Source: a virus | Virus record (IMG/VR): IMGVR_UViG_3300036402_000303 | Coordinates: 1 to 64,000 of that record | DNA length: 64,000 nucleotides | Strand: one strand, 5' to 3' | Shown here: positions 57,901 to 64,000 of the stretch, one piece after another | How positions within the stretch are numbered: the first letter of the stretch is position 1 | How the letters are laid out: the number at the start of each line of letters is the position of its first letter | The notes under the pieces: generated by a model | What the model saw: the letters and a program-made list of their open reading frames with translations, nothing else | What the model was told of the DNA's origin: nothing | The model's database searches: none | Made by a program: the position numbers and the translations under genes

Positions 57901-59415
57901 ATGGCTACTTGGCCAAAAGACAATCAGGAAGCCCGCAACGCCTTCTACGGCGACCCCGGCAAGGGCGAGATTGAGCGCCAGATGGTGCCGGTTACGCCGC
58001 CCTTCGCGATGTACTACGAGGGCAAGCGGGTCAACACGATCCGCTTCCACAAGAAGTGCGCGCCGGCGCTGCTCGCAGCACTCAATGAGATCTGGGATTA
58101 CTGCCAGCACGACCAGGCGAAGATTGATGCGTCGGGCGCGTCGAAGTTTTTCGGCGCCTACAACCCTCGCAAGGTGCGCGGCTCAGAAACCAAATGGTCG
58201 AACCACGCCTATGCTGCGGCGATCGACCTCAACGCGGGACAGAACGCGCTCGGCAAGGTCGGCAACATGCCGGACTTCATCGTCGATGCCTTTGTCCGGC
58301 AGGGGGCGATGTGGGGCGGGTGGTACAAGAACCGGCCGGACTGGATGCACTTTGAGTTCGTCGACAACGGCGGCCGGCAGCCCAAGTCGGCGCGGCCGGT
58401 CCCTGGTGTTGTCGAACCCGTGACGGCAAAGGTGGTGCCGACCGCCGATCGTCGCACCCGCATGGGTCGCGTCATCTTGGGCTATGAGGCGCGGCGCGAC
58501 AAGGCCGGTCACCTGGCGGTCTACAAGCTGCCGGCGAACGACGGCGGCGGGACCTATGAAGTCGGCGGCATCAATGACCGTTATCATCCGGTGCAGGCGG
58601 CGCACCTGCGCGACTTGATCGCTACTGAAAAATTCGACGAGGCTGAGGCCTCGGCGGCCGAATACCTGAAACAGTACACCGATGCCGCGGCGGGCTGGTC
58701 GACGAATGCCGGTGTGGAGTTCTTCCTTCGGGATTGCGTCTTCAATCGAGGTCCGACCGGTGCGGCGAAGATCCTGCAAATGGCCCTCGGCGTCGGAGTT
58801 GACGGCACGGTCGGGACCGAAACGCGTGACGCGCTGGCCAAGATTGAGCCTGGCGCGTTGCTGGAAAAGCTCCGGGCGGCGCGGGAAGCCTATGAGGATG
58901 AAGTCGCCGGGCCGCGGCCGAACTTGCGCAAGGGCCTGATCAACCGGTGGAACAACGCGCTGGCGGACGCGAAGAAGTTCGCGGCCGAAACCCCGACCAG
59001 TTCGCAAAAGACAGCCGATGATCTGCTGAAGGGAGCAGTTGTTGCGGGTAGCTCCGGCGGTATCGCGACGGGCTTGCACAAGGGCTGGAGCCTGCTGGAG
59101 TGGGTCACCTATGCCGGCGAAGCGGTCCTGTTGGTCATGGTCCTCTATCTCGCCTGGCGCCACGGCTGGCCCATGCTGAAGGCGTGGCTGCATCGCGATC
59201 CGACTTATCACGACAAGCTGCTGGACGGCGCTGCGAAGGTGCAGGACGCGCCTGGCGCGTCGATGCCGGCACTGCCACCGGCAAGGCGCAAGCGCGCGCC
59301 ACGCAAGCCCGCGGCGAAGCGTAGGGGCAAAGGAAAGCCCGCAAAGAAACCGGCCGGGAAGGCCAAGCAACGGGTCGCTGGGAAACCCCATTTAACGAAA
59401 CGAAAGGCTACCTGA
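57901..59415 (+). CDS. Multi-domain endolysin (M15 peptidase, lysozyme-like, membrane anchor)
   Basis: Residues ~95-155 form an M15/VanY-type peptidase with zinc ligands His102 (SNHAYAAAIDL), Asp109 and His150 (PDWMHFEF). Residues ~185-370 resemble a GH108-like glycosidase with peptidoglycan-binding region (GYEARRDKAG, GINDRYHPVQAAHL, FFLRDCVFNRGPTGAAKILQ, GVGVDGTVGTETRDALAKI; quoted in parts). A membrane span (TYAGEAVLLVMVLYLAWRHG, ~410-430) and a Lys/Pro-rich tail follow. It should cleave both peptide and glycan parts of the wall. The membrane anchor is unusual for an endolysin and suggests a SAR-like or tethered form. Confidence 0.75.
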   Translation: MATWPKDNQEARNAFYGDPGKGEIERQMVPVTPPFAMYYEGKRVNTIRFHKKCAPALLAALNEIWDYCQHDQAKIDASGASKFFGAYNPRKVRGSETKWSNHAYAAAIDLNAGQNALGKVGNMPDFIVDAFVRQGAMWGGWYKNRPDWMHFEFVDNGGRQPKSARPVPGVVEPVTAKVVPTADRRTRMGRVILGYEARRDKAGHLAVYKLPANDGGGTYEVGGINDRYHPVQAAHLRDLIATEKFDEAEASAAEYLKQYTDAAAGWSTNAGVEFFLRDCVFNRGPTGAAKILQMALGVGVDGTVGTETRDALAKIEPGALLEKLRAAREAYEDEVAGPRPNLRKGLINRWNNALADAKKFAAETPTSSQKTADDLLKGAVVAGSSGGIATGLHKGWSLLEWVTYAGEAVLLVMVLYLAWRHGWPMLKAWLHRDPTYHDKLLDGAAKVQDAPGASMPALPPARRKRAPRKPAAKRRGKGKPAKKPAGKAKQRVAGKPHLTKRKAT

Positions 59416-59416
59416 C

Positions 59417-59956
59417 ATGACCTTCACCGTGATCGTGCTGCTCGCCGTCGTGCTGATGGGCGCGTGGATCCTGCGGCCGGCATACAAGCGCTGGCGCGAC
59501 TACCTGAAAGACGCTCCGGAACTGAAAGACGCGCCATTCGGCACCCGGGTCCTGGTCCTGTTCAAGGGGCTGCGGACGAAGATGCTGGCCCGGTTGATGG
59601 ACGGGCTCGGCGTCGCGCTGCCGGTGATCAACGCTGCCGGCGAATGGATCGGCGGCGGCGGAATCGACCTGAACGGCATTCTGCCAGCCATCCCGATCGG
59701 GCCAGCGTCCGTTCTTACTCCCGGCCAGTATGCGCCGCTGATCTTCCTGGCCATCGGCCGGCTGACCGACTATCTGCGCAATCACACCACCACGCCGCCG
59801 GACACGATCGACGCCAACCTGGCCAAGACGGTGGCGACGGAAAGCAACTATGTGCAGGGGACCAGGCCGTCGCCGGCGTTGTCCGCCATCGTTGCGCCAG
59901 CCGTGCCGCAGAAGCTACCAAAGCTTCCTAAGCCTGCCAAGAAGAGGGCGCGCTGA
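59417..59956 (+). CDS. Membrane protein of the lysis cassette, 179 aa
   Basis: N-terminal membrane span (TVIVLLAVVLMGAWILRPAY), a hydrophobic patch near 105-115 (YAPLIFLAIGRL) and a Pro/Lys-rich tail. Starts behind GGCTACCTGAC, right after the endolysin stop. Probably a lysis or spanin-like partner. No family recognised. Confidence 0.55.
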   Translation: MTFTVIVLLAVVLMGAWILRPAYKRWRDYLKDAPELKDAPFGTRVLVLFKGLRTKMLARLMDGLGVALPVINAAGEWIGGGGIDLNGILPAIPIGPASVLTPGQYAPLIFLAIGRLTDYLRNHTTTPPDTIDANLAKTVATESNYVQGTRPSPALSAIVAPAVPQKLPKLPKPAKKRAR

Positions 59957-60447
59957 TGGGTGCGCTGTTCACATGGTTGATGGGAGGCGCGGCCAGTGCC
60001 GCGATCGGTGGCGTCACGTCGATCGCCGGCAAGGTCGCGGACGGCTGGGCGGCCAAGCAAAAGGCTATGACCGATCAGCACGGCATCACCACAAAGGCCG
60101 CGACGGAAATCACGGTAGAGGGCTTCAGGACCGATACGCGATTTGCCGAGCTGCAGGCCACGCTGGCGCTTGCCGATCGCGCGGACCGGCGAACGTCATG
60201 GATCAGGCCGGCCTATGTCGCGCCGGCTTGGGTCTGGTTCGTCTGCCTGGTGCTGAACCATACCATGCCGGGCGTCGCGAAGTTCATCGGGATACAAGTC
60301 ACCGATCTGCCGTTCCCGTTTGACTATCTGGCGATCGGGATTCCGCTGGCAATTTTCGGGCTTCGACCCTTTGAGAAGAGCGCCAAGGCGAACACCGTGA
60401 CGAAGGCGCAAGCGACTATTGCGCAGGCGAACGCGGCTAAGAAGTAG
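59956..60447 (+). CDS. Holin, three-transmembrane type
   Basis: Three hydrophobic segments: residues ~5-22 (FTWLMGGAASAAIGGVTSIA), ~80-105 (PAYVAPAWVWFVCLVLNHTM) and ~122-140 (FDYLAIGIPLAIFGLRPFEK). The layout and length match the 3TM holins of rhizobial phages. It starts with a one-base overlap and ends with a basic tail. Confidence 0.7.
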   Translation: MGALFTWLMGGAASAAIGGVTSIAGKVADGWAAKQKAMTDQHGITTKAATEITVEGFRTDTRFAELQATLALADRADRRTSWIRPAYVAPAWVWFVCLVLNHTMPGVAKFIGIQVTDLPFPFDYLAIGIPLAIFGLRPFEKSAKANTVTKAQATIAQANAAKK

Positions 60448-60457
60448 CGGGAACGAG

Positions 60458-60643
60458 ATGCTGCCGGAATGGCTAGAAAAATTAGCGACGGCATCGCCGG
60501 CCCTGATCTTTGCCGCTTTGTGGTGGCTGGAGCGGTCGGATCGGAAAGCGGCCTCTGCGAAGTTGGAAACCTTATCGGAGCGAACCCTTGTGCTGCTCAC
60601 CGAATTGAAGGGTTTGCTGTCAGGGAAACGGAGCGGGACATGA
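60458..60643 (+). CDS. Small membrane protein, 61 aa
   Basis: ATG 60458 behind GGGAACGAG: MLPEWLEKLATASPALIFAA with LWWLERSDRKAASAKLETLS. One membrane span then a charged helix, as in Rz-like or antiholin proteins. Overlaps the next gene by 4 nt. Confidence 0.55.
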   Translation: MLPEWLEKLATASPALIFAALWWLERSDRKAASAKLETLSERTLVLLTELKGLLSGKRSGT

Positions 60644-60867
60644 GCCTGCGTTCTTGGCTCCTCGGTCAGAACAAAGGTCACCACAAAGCCGACGAGGCAA
60701 TTAACCTCGCTGAAGAGCTGACTCTGAAGATGCGGGAGCGAGCAAACCAGCGAGACCCCTTTAAGGCGGTGTTAGCCGATCTATTCTTTCAGGCACACGA
60801 TCCTGCGTTGGTCGCCGATGCCTTCGAAATCAGTCAAGAAGCGCGCATCTACAAGGGGCCGGAATAA
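60640..60867 (+). CDS. Small helical protein, 75 aa
   Basis: Starts with an ATGA overlap: MSLRSWLLGQNKGHHKADEA, then NLAEELTLKMRERANQRDPF. Soluble and charged. Function unknown; part of the lysis operon. Confidence 0.55.
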   Translation: MSLRSWLLGQNKGHHKADEAINLAEELTLKMRERANQRDPFKAVLADLFFQAHDPALVADAFEISQEARIYKGPE

Positions 60868-61295
60868 TGATGCTCCGCCTCGATCCGTCGCTGACGCTGG
60901 AAATCCTAAATGGCGTCGGAGTAATTCTGGCCGGGTGTTTTCTGGTCTTCCTGACGGTGTACCTCGCGCGTGAGCACAAGGCCCGCAACCTTCGTTTAAG
61001 AGATTGGTTCTTTCGGTTGCCGCCGAGTATGCACCTCGTTGTCGCGATCTATGTCTTTGACCTCGGCGTTGTGGTGAGAGCAGGGGTCATATGGATCTGG
61101 CGCCGGTTTTTTGAAGGCGGGAGCATGAGCCTCATGCAGCTGATGCTTCTGCTTGTCGGCGCGGTGATAATCGCCATCGGGTCGCTGTGTAAAATCCGCG
61201 CGGTGTCGAAACCCAGCTTCGGCAATTGGCCCTGGCTCGCCTCCCTGGCATTGGTCGTGGCCTACCTCGTCGTGGAATCCCCCCGGCTATTCTAA
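60867..61295 (+). CDS. Membrane protein, four spans, 142 aa
   Basis: Four hydrophobic segments: LNGVGVILAGCFLVFLTVYL, MHLVVAIYVFDLGVVVRAG, MQLMLLLVGAVIIAIGSLC and WLASLALVVAYLVV. Likely an accessory lysis or exclusion protein. Starts overlapping the previous gene by one base. Confidence 0.6.
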   Translation: MMLRLDPSLTLEILNGVGVILAGCFLVFLTVYLAREHKARNLRLRDWFFRLPPSMHLVVAIYVFDLGVVVRAGVIWIWRRFFEGGSMSLMQLMLLLVGAVIIAIGSLCKIRAVSKPSFGNWPWLASLALVVAYLVVESPRLF

Positions 61296-61311
61296 ATCTA
61301 GGAAGCATCAC

Positions 61312-61536
61312 ATGATCAAAACCGTGTTTACGGTGGCTTTGGCGTGCCTCCTGCCATCCTGCTCGCTGCAACCCGCCTTCGCAAAGGGCAAGCCGGATGA
61401 CCCGTCGGCGGTCTTCTGCTGGCTCGCACGGGGCTGCCGAGCGATGGCGAATAGCGACAAGCAAGCCGAGACAGAGGCTAGAGCCCGCGGCGTTTCGGAC
61501 AATGATATCGCGAAGGCCAAGAGGTGCCGGCGATAA
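61312..61536 (+). CDS. Small lipoprotein or secreted protein, 74 aa
   Basis: Signal peptide MIKTVFTVALACLLPSCSLQ with a lipobox-like Cys, then AFAKGKPDDPSAVFCWLARG. Behind AGGAAGCATCAC. It could be the outer-membrane (Rz1-like) part of a spanin pair with one of the preceding membrane genes. Confidence 0.55.
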   Translation: MIKTVFTVALACLLPSCSLQPAFAKGKPDDPSAVFCWLARGCRAMANSDKQAETEARARGVSDNDIAKAKRCRR

Positions 61537-61699
61537 CGACCAATCTCGACTGCGAAAGCGGCGAGGGTCGGAACGCTGTAACGTTCCGGATCCACGGGGC
61601 AGTGTTGAGGCCGTCCCGCCTGACATCAATTGGGCTCAATGCCAGCTCGCCGAGCACCACGCTAGGGCCGGGGAGCTTGCTATCAGGTTGAGCATCACA

Positions 61700-62509
61700 A
61701 TGAACAAGGACTTAAGAACCGTCGTGCCGGTGCGCCCAGCCGCGGCTTACATTGGCGGGAAGAAGAGGCTAGCCGAACGGTTGGTCGAAGAGATTGTAGC
61801 GATTCCACACGACCTGTATGCGGAGCCATTCGTCGGGATGGGCGGGGTATTCTTCCGCCGGACCAAGGCCGCGAAATGCGAGATCGTCAACGATTTTTCG
61901 CGTGACGTGACAACGCTGTTCCGGATTTTGCAGCGTCACTATCCGCAGTTCATGGAGACGCTGAAGTTCCAGATCACGTCACGGCGAGAATTTGAGCGCC
62001 TGATCGGCACCGAGCCGTCCACCCTGACGGACCTGGAGCGCGCGGCGCGATTCTTGTACCTCCAGCGCCTGGCTTTTGGCGGGAAGGTTGCCGGCCGCAA
62101 TTTCGGGATGGAAAAGCGCGGTCCTGCTCGCTTTGATGTTCAGCGCCTCGGCCCGATCTTGGAGGCCATCCACGAACGACTGTCCGGCGTGATCATCGAG
62201 TGCTTGCCATGGCAGGCATTCATAGAACGATACGACCGGCCGGGAGCGCTATTCTATCTGGACCCGCCGTATGCCGGCTGCGAAACCGACTACGGCACGG
62301 GCATGTTTTCGTTCGATGATTTTGAAGTGATGGCAAAAACGTTGGGGAGACTGAAGGGCGCCTTTGTGCTGTCAATCAACGACACGCCCGAAATCCGGAA
62401 AGTGTTCGCCGGCTTAACCGTGAGGCCGGTGTCCACCCGGTATTCCGTCGCTGGAGCGGGATGGTCCGAAGCCAGCGAGCTGCTCATTACGCCGGCAGGA
62501 GGTCGTTAA
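61700..62509 (+). CDS. D12-class DNA adenine methyltransferase
   Basis: The 269-residue protein shows the Dam/D12 order: AAAYIGGKKRLAERLV (motif X), AEPFVGMGGVFFR (motif I), FYLDPPYAGCETDYGTGMFS (DPPY motif IV) and a C-terminal FVLSINDTPEIRK. The enzyme should methylate adenine in a short DNA site and protect phage DNA or alter host regulation. I start at ATG 61700; the frame is open further upstream without a ribosome site. Confidence 0.85.
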   Translation: MNKDLRTVVPVRPAAAYIGGKKRLAERLVEEIVAIPHDLYAEPFVGMGGVFFRRTKAAKCEIVNDFSRDVTTLFRILQRHYPQFMETLKFQITSRREFERLIGTEPSTLTDLERAARFLYLQRLAFGGKVAGRNFGMEKRGPARFDVQRLGPILEAIHERLSGVIIECLPWQAFIERYDRPGALFYLDPPYAGCETDYGTGMFSFDDFEVMAKTLGRLKGAFVLSINDTPEIRKVFAGLTVRPVSTRYSVAGAGWSEASELLITPAGGR

Positions 62510-62584
62510 CCGGCGGTTAACCATAAGCTCCGATCATCAAACCATCGCGACGGAACCGGCCAGCCGGAGCCGGCAGTCGCACAA

Positions 62585-62619
62585 GAGGCCGTCCGGCGTA
62601 ACGCCCGGGCGGCCTTTTT
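62585..62619 (+). terminator. Rho-independent terminator after the methyltransferase
   Basis: AGGCCG(T)CC.GGCG pairs with CGCCCGGGCGGCCT around a TAA loop, followed by five T residues (62614-62618). It closes the late operon and is the last strong phage signal seen. Confidence 0.7.
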
Positions 62620-62651
62620 GCGTTTTGCGGCTTCTCGCGCATACTCCCCCG

Positions 62652-62927
62652 ATGACCGATTTTCTGTTCGCCTTGCATGAAGGCGCCACGCTGCAGCAAG
62701 AATCGATTGTTAGCGACGGGCTCGAAGCTCGCTTCCCGGGCCATAAATTCATCGCGTCCGGCGCGGACGAGGGGCTGGAAGATGCGATCGTTCCAGTTGT
62801 GGGAACTCCGCATCCGACTGAACCCGATGCGGTCGTTATGATTATGCCGCCGGATAGTTTGGTCGGTGAAGTCCGCGAAGCGTTTGCGGAACTGTTGGCG
62901 GTCGCGTGGTTCGCCAAACCTTCATAG
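62652..62927 (+). CDS. Hypothetical protein, 91 aa
   Basis: ATG 62652: MTDFLFALHEGATLQQESIV, then LEARFPGHKFIASGADEGLE and PTEPDAVVMIMPPDSLVGE. A soluble mixed protein, possibly host-type. Unknown role. Confidence 0.55.
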   Translation: MTDFLFALHEGATLQQESIVSDGLEARFPGHKFIASGADEGLEDAIVPVVGTPHPTEPDAVVMIMPPDSLVGEVREAFAELLAVAWFAKPS

Positions 62928-63039
62928 CATTTGACTTACCGCTCGAAAGTGGTTGGATGATTTTGGGCTCGTGGTTGGCCGCACCTTCCGCGCGCTCTAC
63001 CCGACTTCGGCGCCGGGCTGATGCTTGTCGCCGAGGCGG

Positions 63040-63219
63040 TTACTCTCGCGCGTGCTTGAACGCCTCGATTTTCCGGTCAGCCTGCCAGAGTTCTACATCG
63101 TGAGCGTCAACGAGGTTCTTGGCGTATTCTTTAGCGGTCTCATCGTCCGGGCATATGAGGTCGATCGATCGCATGAAACGACCGTCGTGCCCAACTATAT
63201 ACGCGCGATACTCAGCCAT
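63040..63219 (-). CDS. Conserved hypothetical protein, 59 aa
   Basis: I start at ATG 63219 behind GGGGAGCC: MAEYRAYIVGHDGRFMRSID, then DDETAKEYAKNLVDAHDVEL. This pattern (AYxxGxDGxF...DD..A...A) belongs to a family of small rhizobial proteins common near mobile elements. An inverted repeat GGTTCCT/AGGAACC lies just upstream. Confidence 0.65.
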   Translation of the reverse strand: MAEYRAYIVGHDGRFMRSIDLICPDDETAKEYAKNLVDAHDVELWQADRKIEAFKHARE

Positions 63220-63231
63220 GTGGCTCCCCGG

Positions 63232-63249
63232 GTTCCTAATAAGGAACCA
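63232..63249. promoter_or_regulatory. 7-bp inverted repeat upstream of small gene
   Basis: GGTTCCT and AGGAACC separated by AATA. It lies within about 15-30 nt of the ATG at 63219 on the minus strand, a position suited to an operator or 5'-UTR hairpin. Confidence 0.35.
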
Positions 63250-63376
63250 GCCATCATGTGTCTGTTCACTTGTGTACACTATCCAAATTAGGCCAGTTGT
63301 ATTTTCAACTTAGGCCACTCGGGATGGAAACAGGCCAGCACCCGGCCGTGGGGGTTTCTTCGTCCTTATCAGGGCT

Positions 63377-63823
63377 TCAGTCGTCAATAACCATTTCAAG
63401 CAGCTTCGCAATCTTATCTCTCGTCAGATCGCCGGAGTTCGAGATGTAAGGCTCGGCTTCGGGCGCGTAGACGAAGGGGGTGCCCTTCTTCGTTCCGCTG
63501 TCGCCGACGCGTGTCACGATGATATTTCCAAAGGCGGTTGTGATACTGGTCGGAGCTCCGTTACCGACGATGAACGAGACTCCAACAGGACGATGGTCGT
63601 TTCTCTCGATCTGGGTTGCGTAAGAGAATTGATCGGCGCCGAAGTGATGCTTCACTTCCTCCAGGAAAGGTATGACCTCCTTCTCCATCGCGTTTCGGCA
63701 ATGCTCCATGTCAGCCGTTCGCTTTGCCTCATTGTCGTGTGCAATCACTTCTTGCCTGTCCTTTTCGACAACGGCCGCAGCTACTTTCAGTCTGAATTTA
63801 TGGGCGAGTTCCTCGGCGTTCAT
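63377..63823 (-). CDS. Hypothetical protein, 148 aa
   Basis: ATG 63823 behind GGAAACCAA: MNAEELAHKFRLKVAAAVVE, then EKEVIPFLEEVKHHFGADQF and RPVGVSFIVGNGAPTSITTA. Helix then beta domain. No family recognised. Likely host or element cargo. Confidence 0.55.
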   Translation of the reverse strand: MNAEELAHKFRLKVAAAVVEKDRQEVIAHDNEAKRTADMEHCRNAMEKEVIPFLEEVKHHFGADQFSYATQIERNDHRPVGVSFIVGNGAPTSITTAFGNIIVTRVGDSGTKKGTPFVYAPEAEPYISNSGDLTRDKIAKLLEMVIDD

Positions 63824-63955
63824 TTGGTTTCCAATTGCGTCAGGGGGTGTGTCTGATTCGAGTATCGCAGATGACTGCGGTTTATCGGCGACGCACCGTT
63901 GCACGATTCAAGGGAACTGAAGGGACTGGGGAGGGGCAGCACGCTTTATGAATGT

Positions 63956-64000
63956 ATGAAGGACAATGAACCAGTTGATCCCGTCGGCAACGAGCCCTCG
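63956..64000 (+). CDS. Possible start of a gene running off the window
   Basis: MKDNEPVDPVGNEPS is open to the last base. There is no clear ribosome site within 10 nt. Too short to identify. Confidence 0.25.
   Translation, partial: MKDNEPVDPVGNEPS

Noticed and set aside
58183-59391. 402-codon minus-strand frame
   Set aside because: Antisense to the endolysin gene, whose catalytic motifs are clear; composition is that of a shadow.
1-64000. CRISPR arrays, rRNA genes and insertion-sequence transposases
   Set aside because: No regularly spaced ~30-bp repeats, no rRNA-like sequence and no transposase motifs were seen in reading the window.
62520-64000. Second copy of the tRNA-Thr attachment fragment at the right end
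   Set aside because: No match to the T-arm/acceptor sequence was found by eye; it may lie outside the window.

Overview
The window is GC-rich alphaproteobacterial DNA, most likely from the Bradyrhizobium / Rhodopseudomonas / Nitrobacter group. This is judged from the style of the small conserved proteins (DUF3606-like and others), a LigD-type ligase remnant, rhizobial phage protein families and the codon use. Nearly all of it is accessory or mobile DNA; no ordinary housekeeping operon is visible.

Region 1 (1-8.3 kb) holds a cysteine-repeat lipoprotein with five exact-length 42-nt C-terminal repeats, a decayed LigD-like ligase fragment and a frameshifted DUF3606 gene. It also holds a tightly packed three-gene minus-strand operon (8284 to 2673): a nitrilase-fold protein with an intact Glu-Lys-Cys triad, a ~200-aa middle protein and a 961-aa SMC/Rad50-like ATPase with a zinc hook. 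The layout resembles the ABC three-component (ABC-3C) conflict systems. The nitrilase gene appears frameshifted near its 5' end.

Region 2 (8.8-20.98 kb) is a mosaic integrated element. It has a phage/plasmid-type replication gene whose coding sequence carries five GGGTGCGGTGACC repeats at 33/22/22/22-bp spacing (an iteron-type origin inside the gene, as in lambda O), small plasmid-like genes, a serine recombinase with a perfect dyad at its promoter, an orphan tape-measure protein, a second protein with the replication-type C-terminal domain, two tandem lipoprotein paralogues (one with an amber stop), a deletion scar joining two truncated genes, and a tyrosine integrase. The element ends at a 53-nt fragment of a tRNA-Thr(GGT) gene (20925-20977).

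Region 3 (20.98 kb to at least 62.6 kb) is a nearly complete lambda-like siphoprophage abutting the same tRNA fragment. On the minus strand are integrase, excisionase-like gene and a translationally coupled early operon. Then come a lysogenic-conversion pair (trypsin-like protease plus a small partner), the divergent CI/Cro immunity region with a shared 15-bp operator (GTAGG-N5-CCTAC type) also found at the early promoter, and replication genes (ParB-like, Toprim, D5/P4-type primase-helicase). Next follow a cos-like repeat region, terminase, gpW, portal, ClpP-like protease with a nested scaffold, decoration and capsid proteins, head-tail and tail genes, a tail chaperone with a lambda G/GT-type -1 frameshift signal, tape measure, tail-tip and fibre genes, an endolysin/holin cassette and a Dam-like (D12) methyltransferase. 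Several small minus-strand morons interrupt the late operon.

Region 4 (62.65-64 kb) contains short conserved hypothetical genes and no visible second attachment site, so the right end of the prophage may lie beyond the window. Several genes outside the prophage late operon carry single-base disruptions, while the prophage structural genes are all intact.
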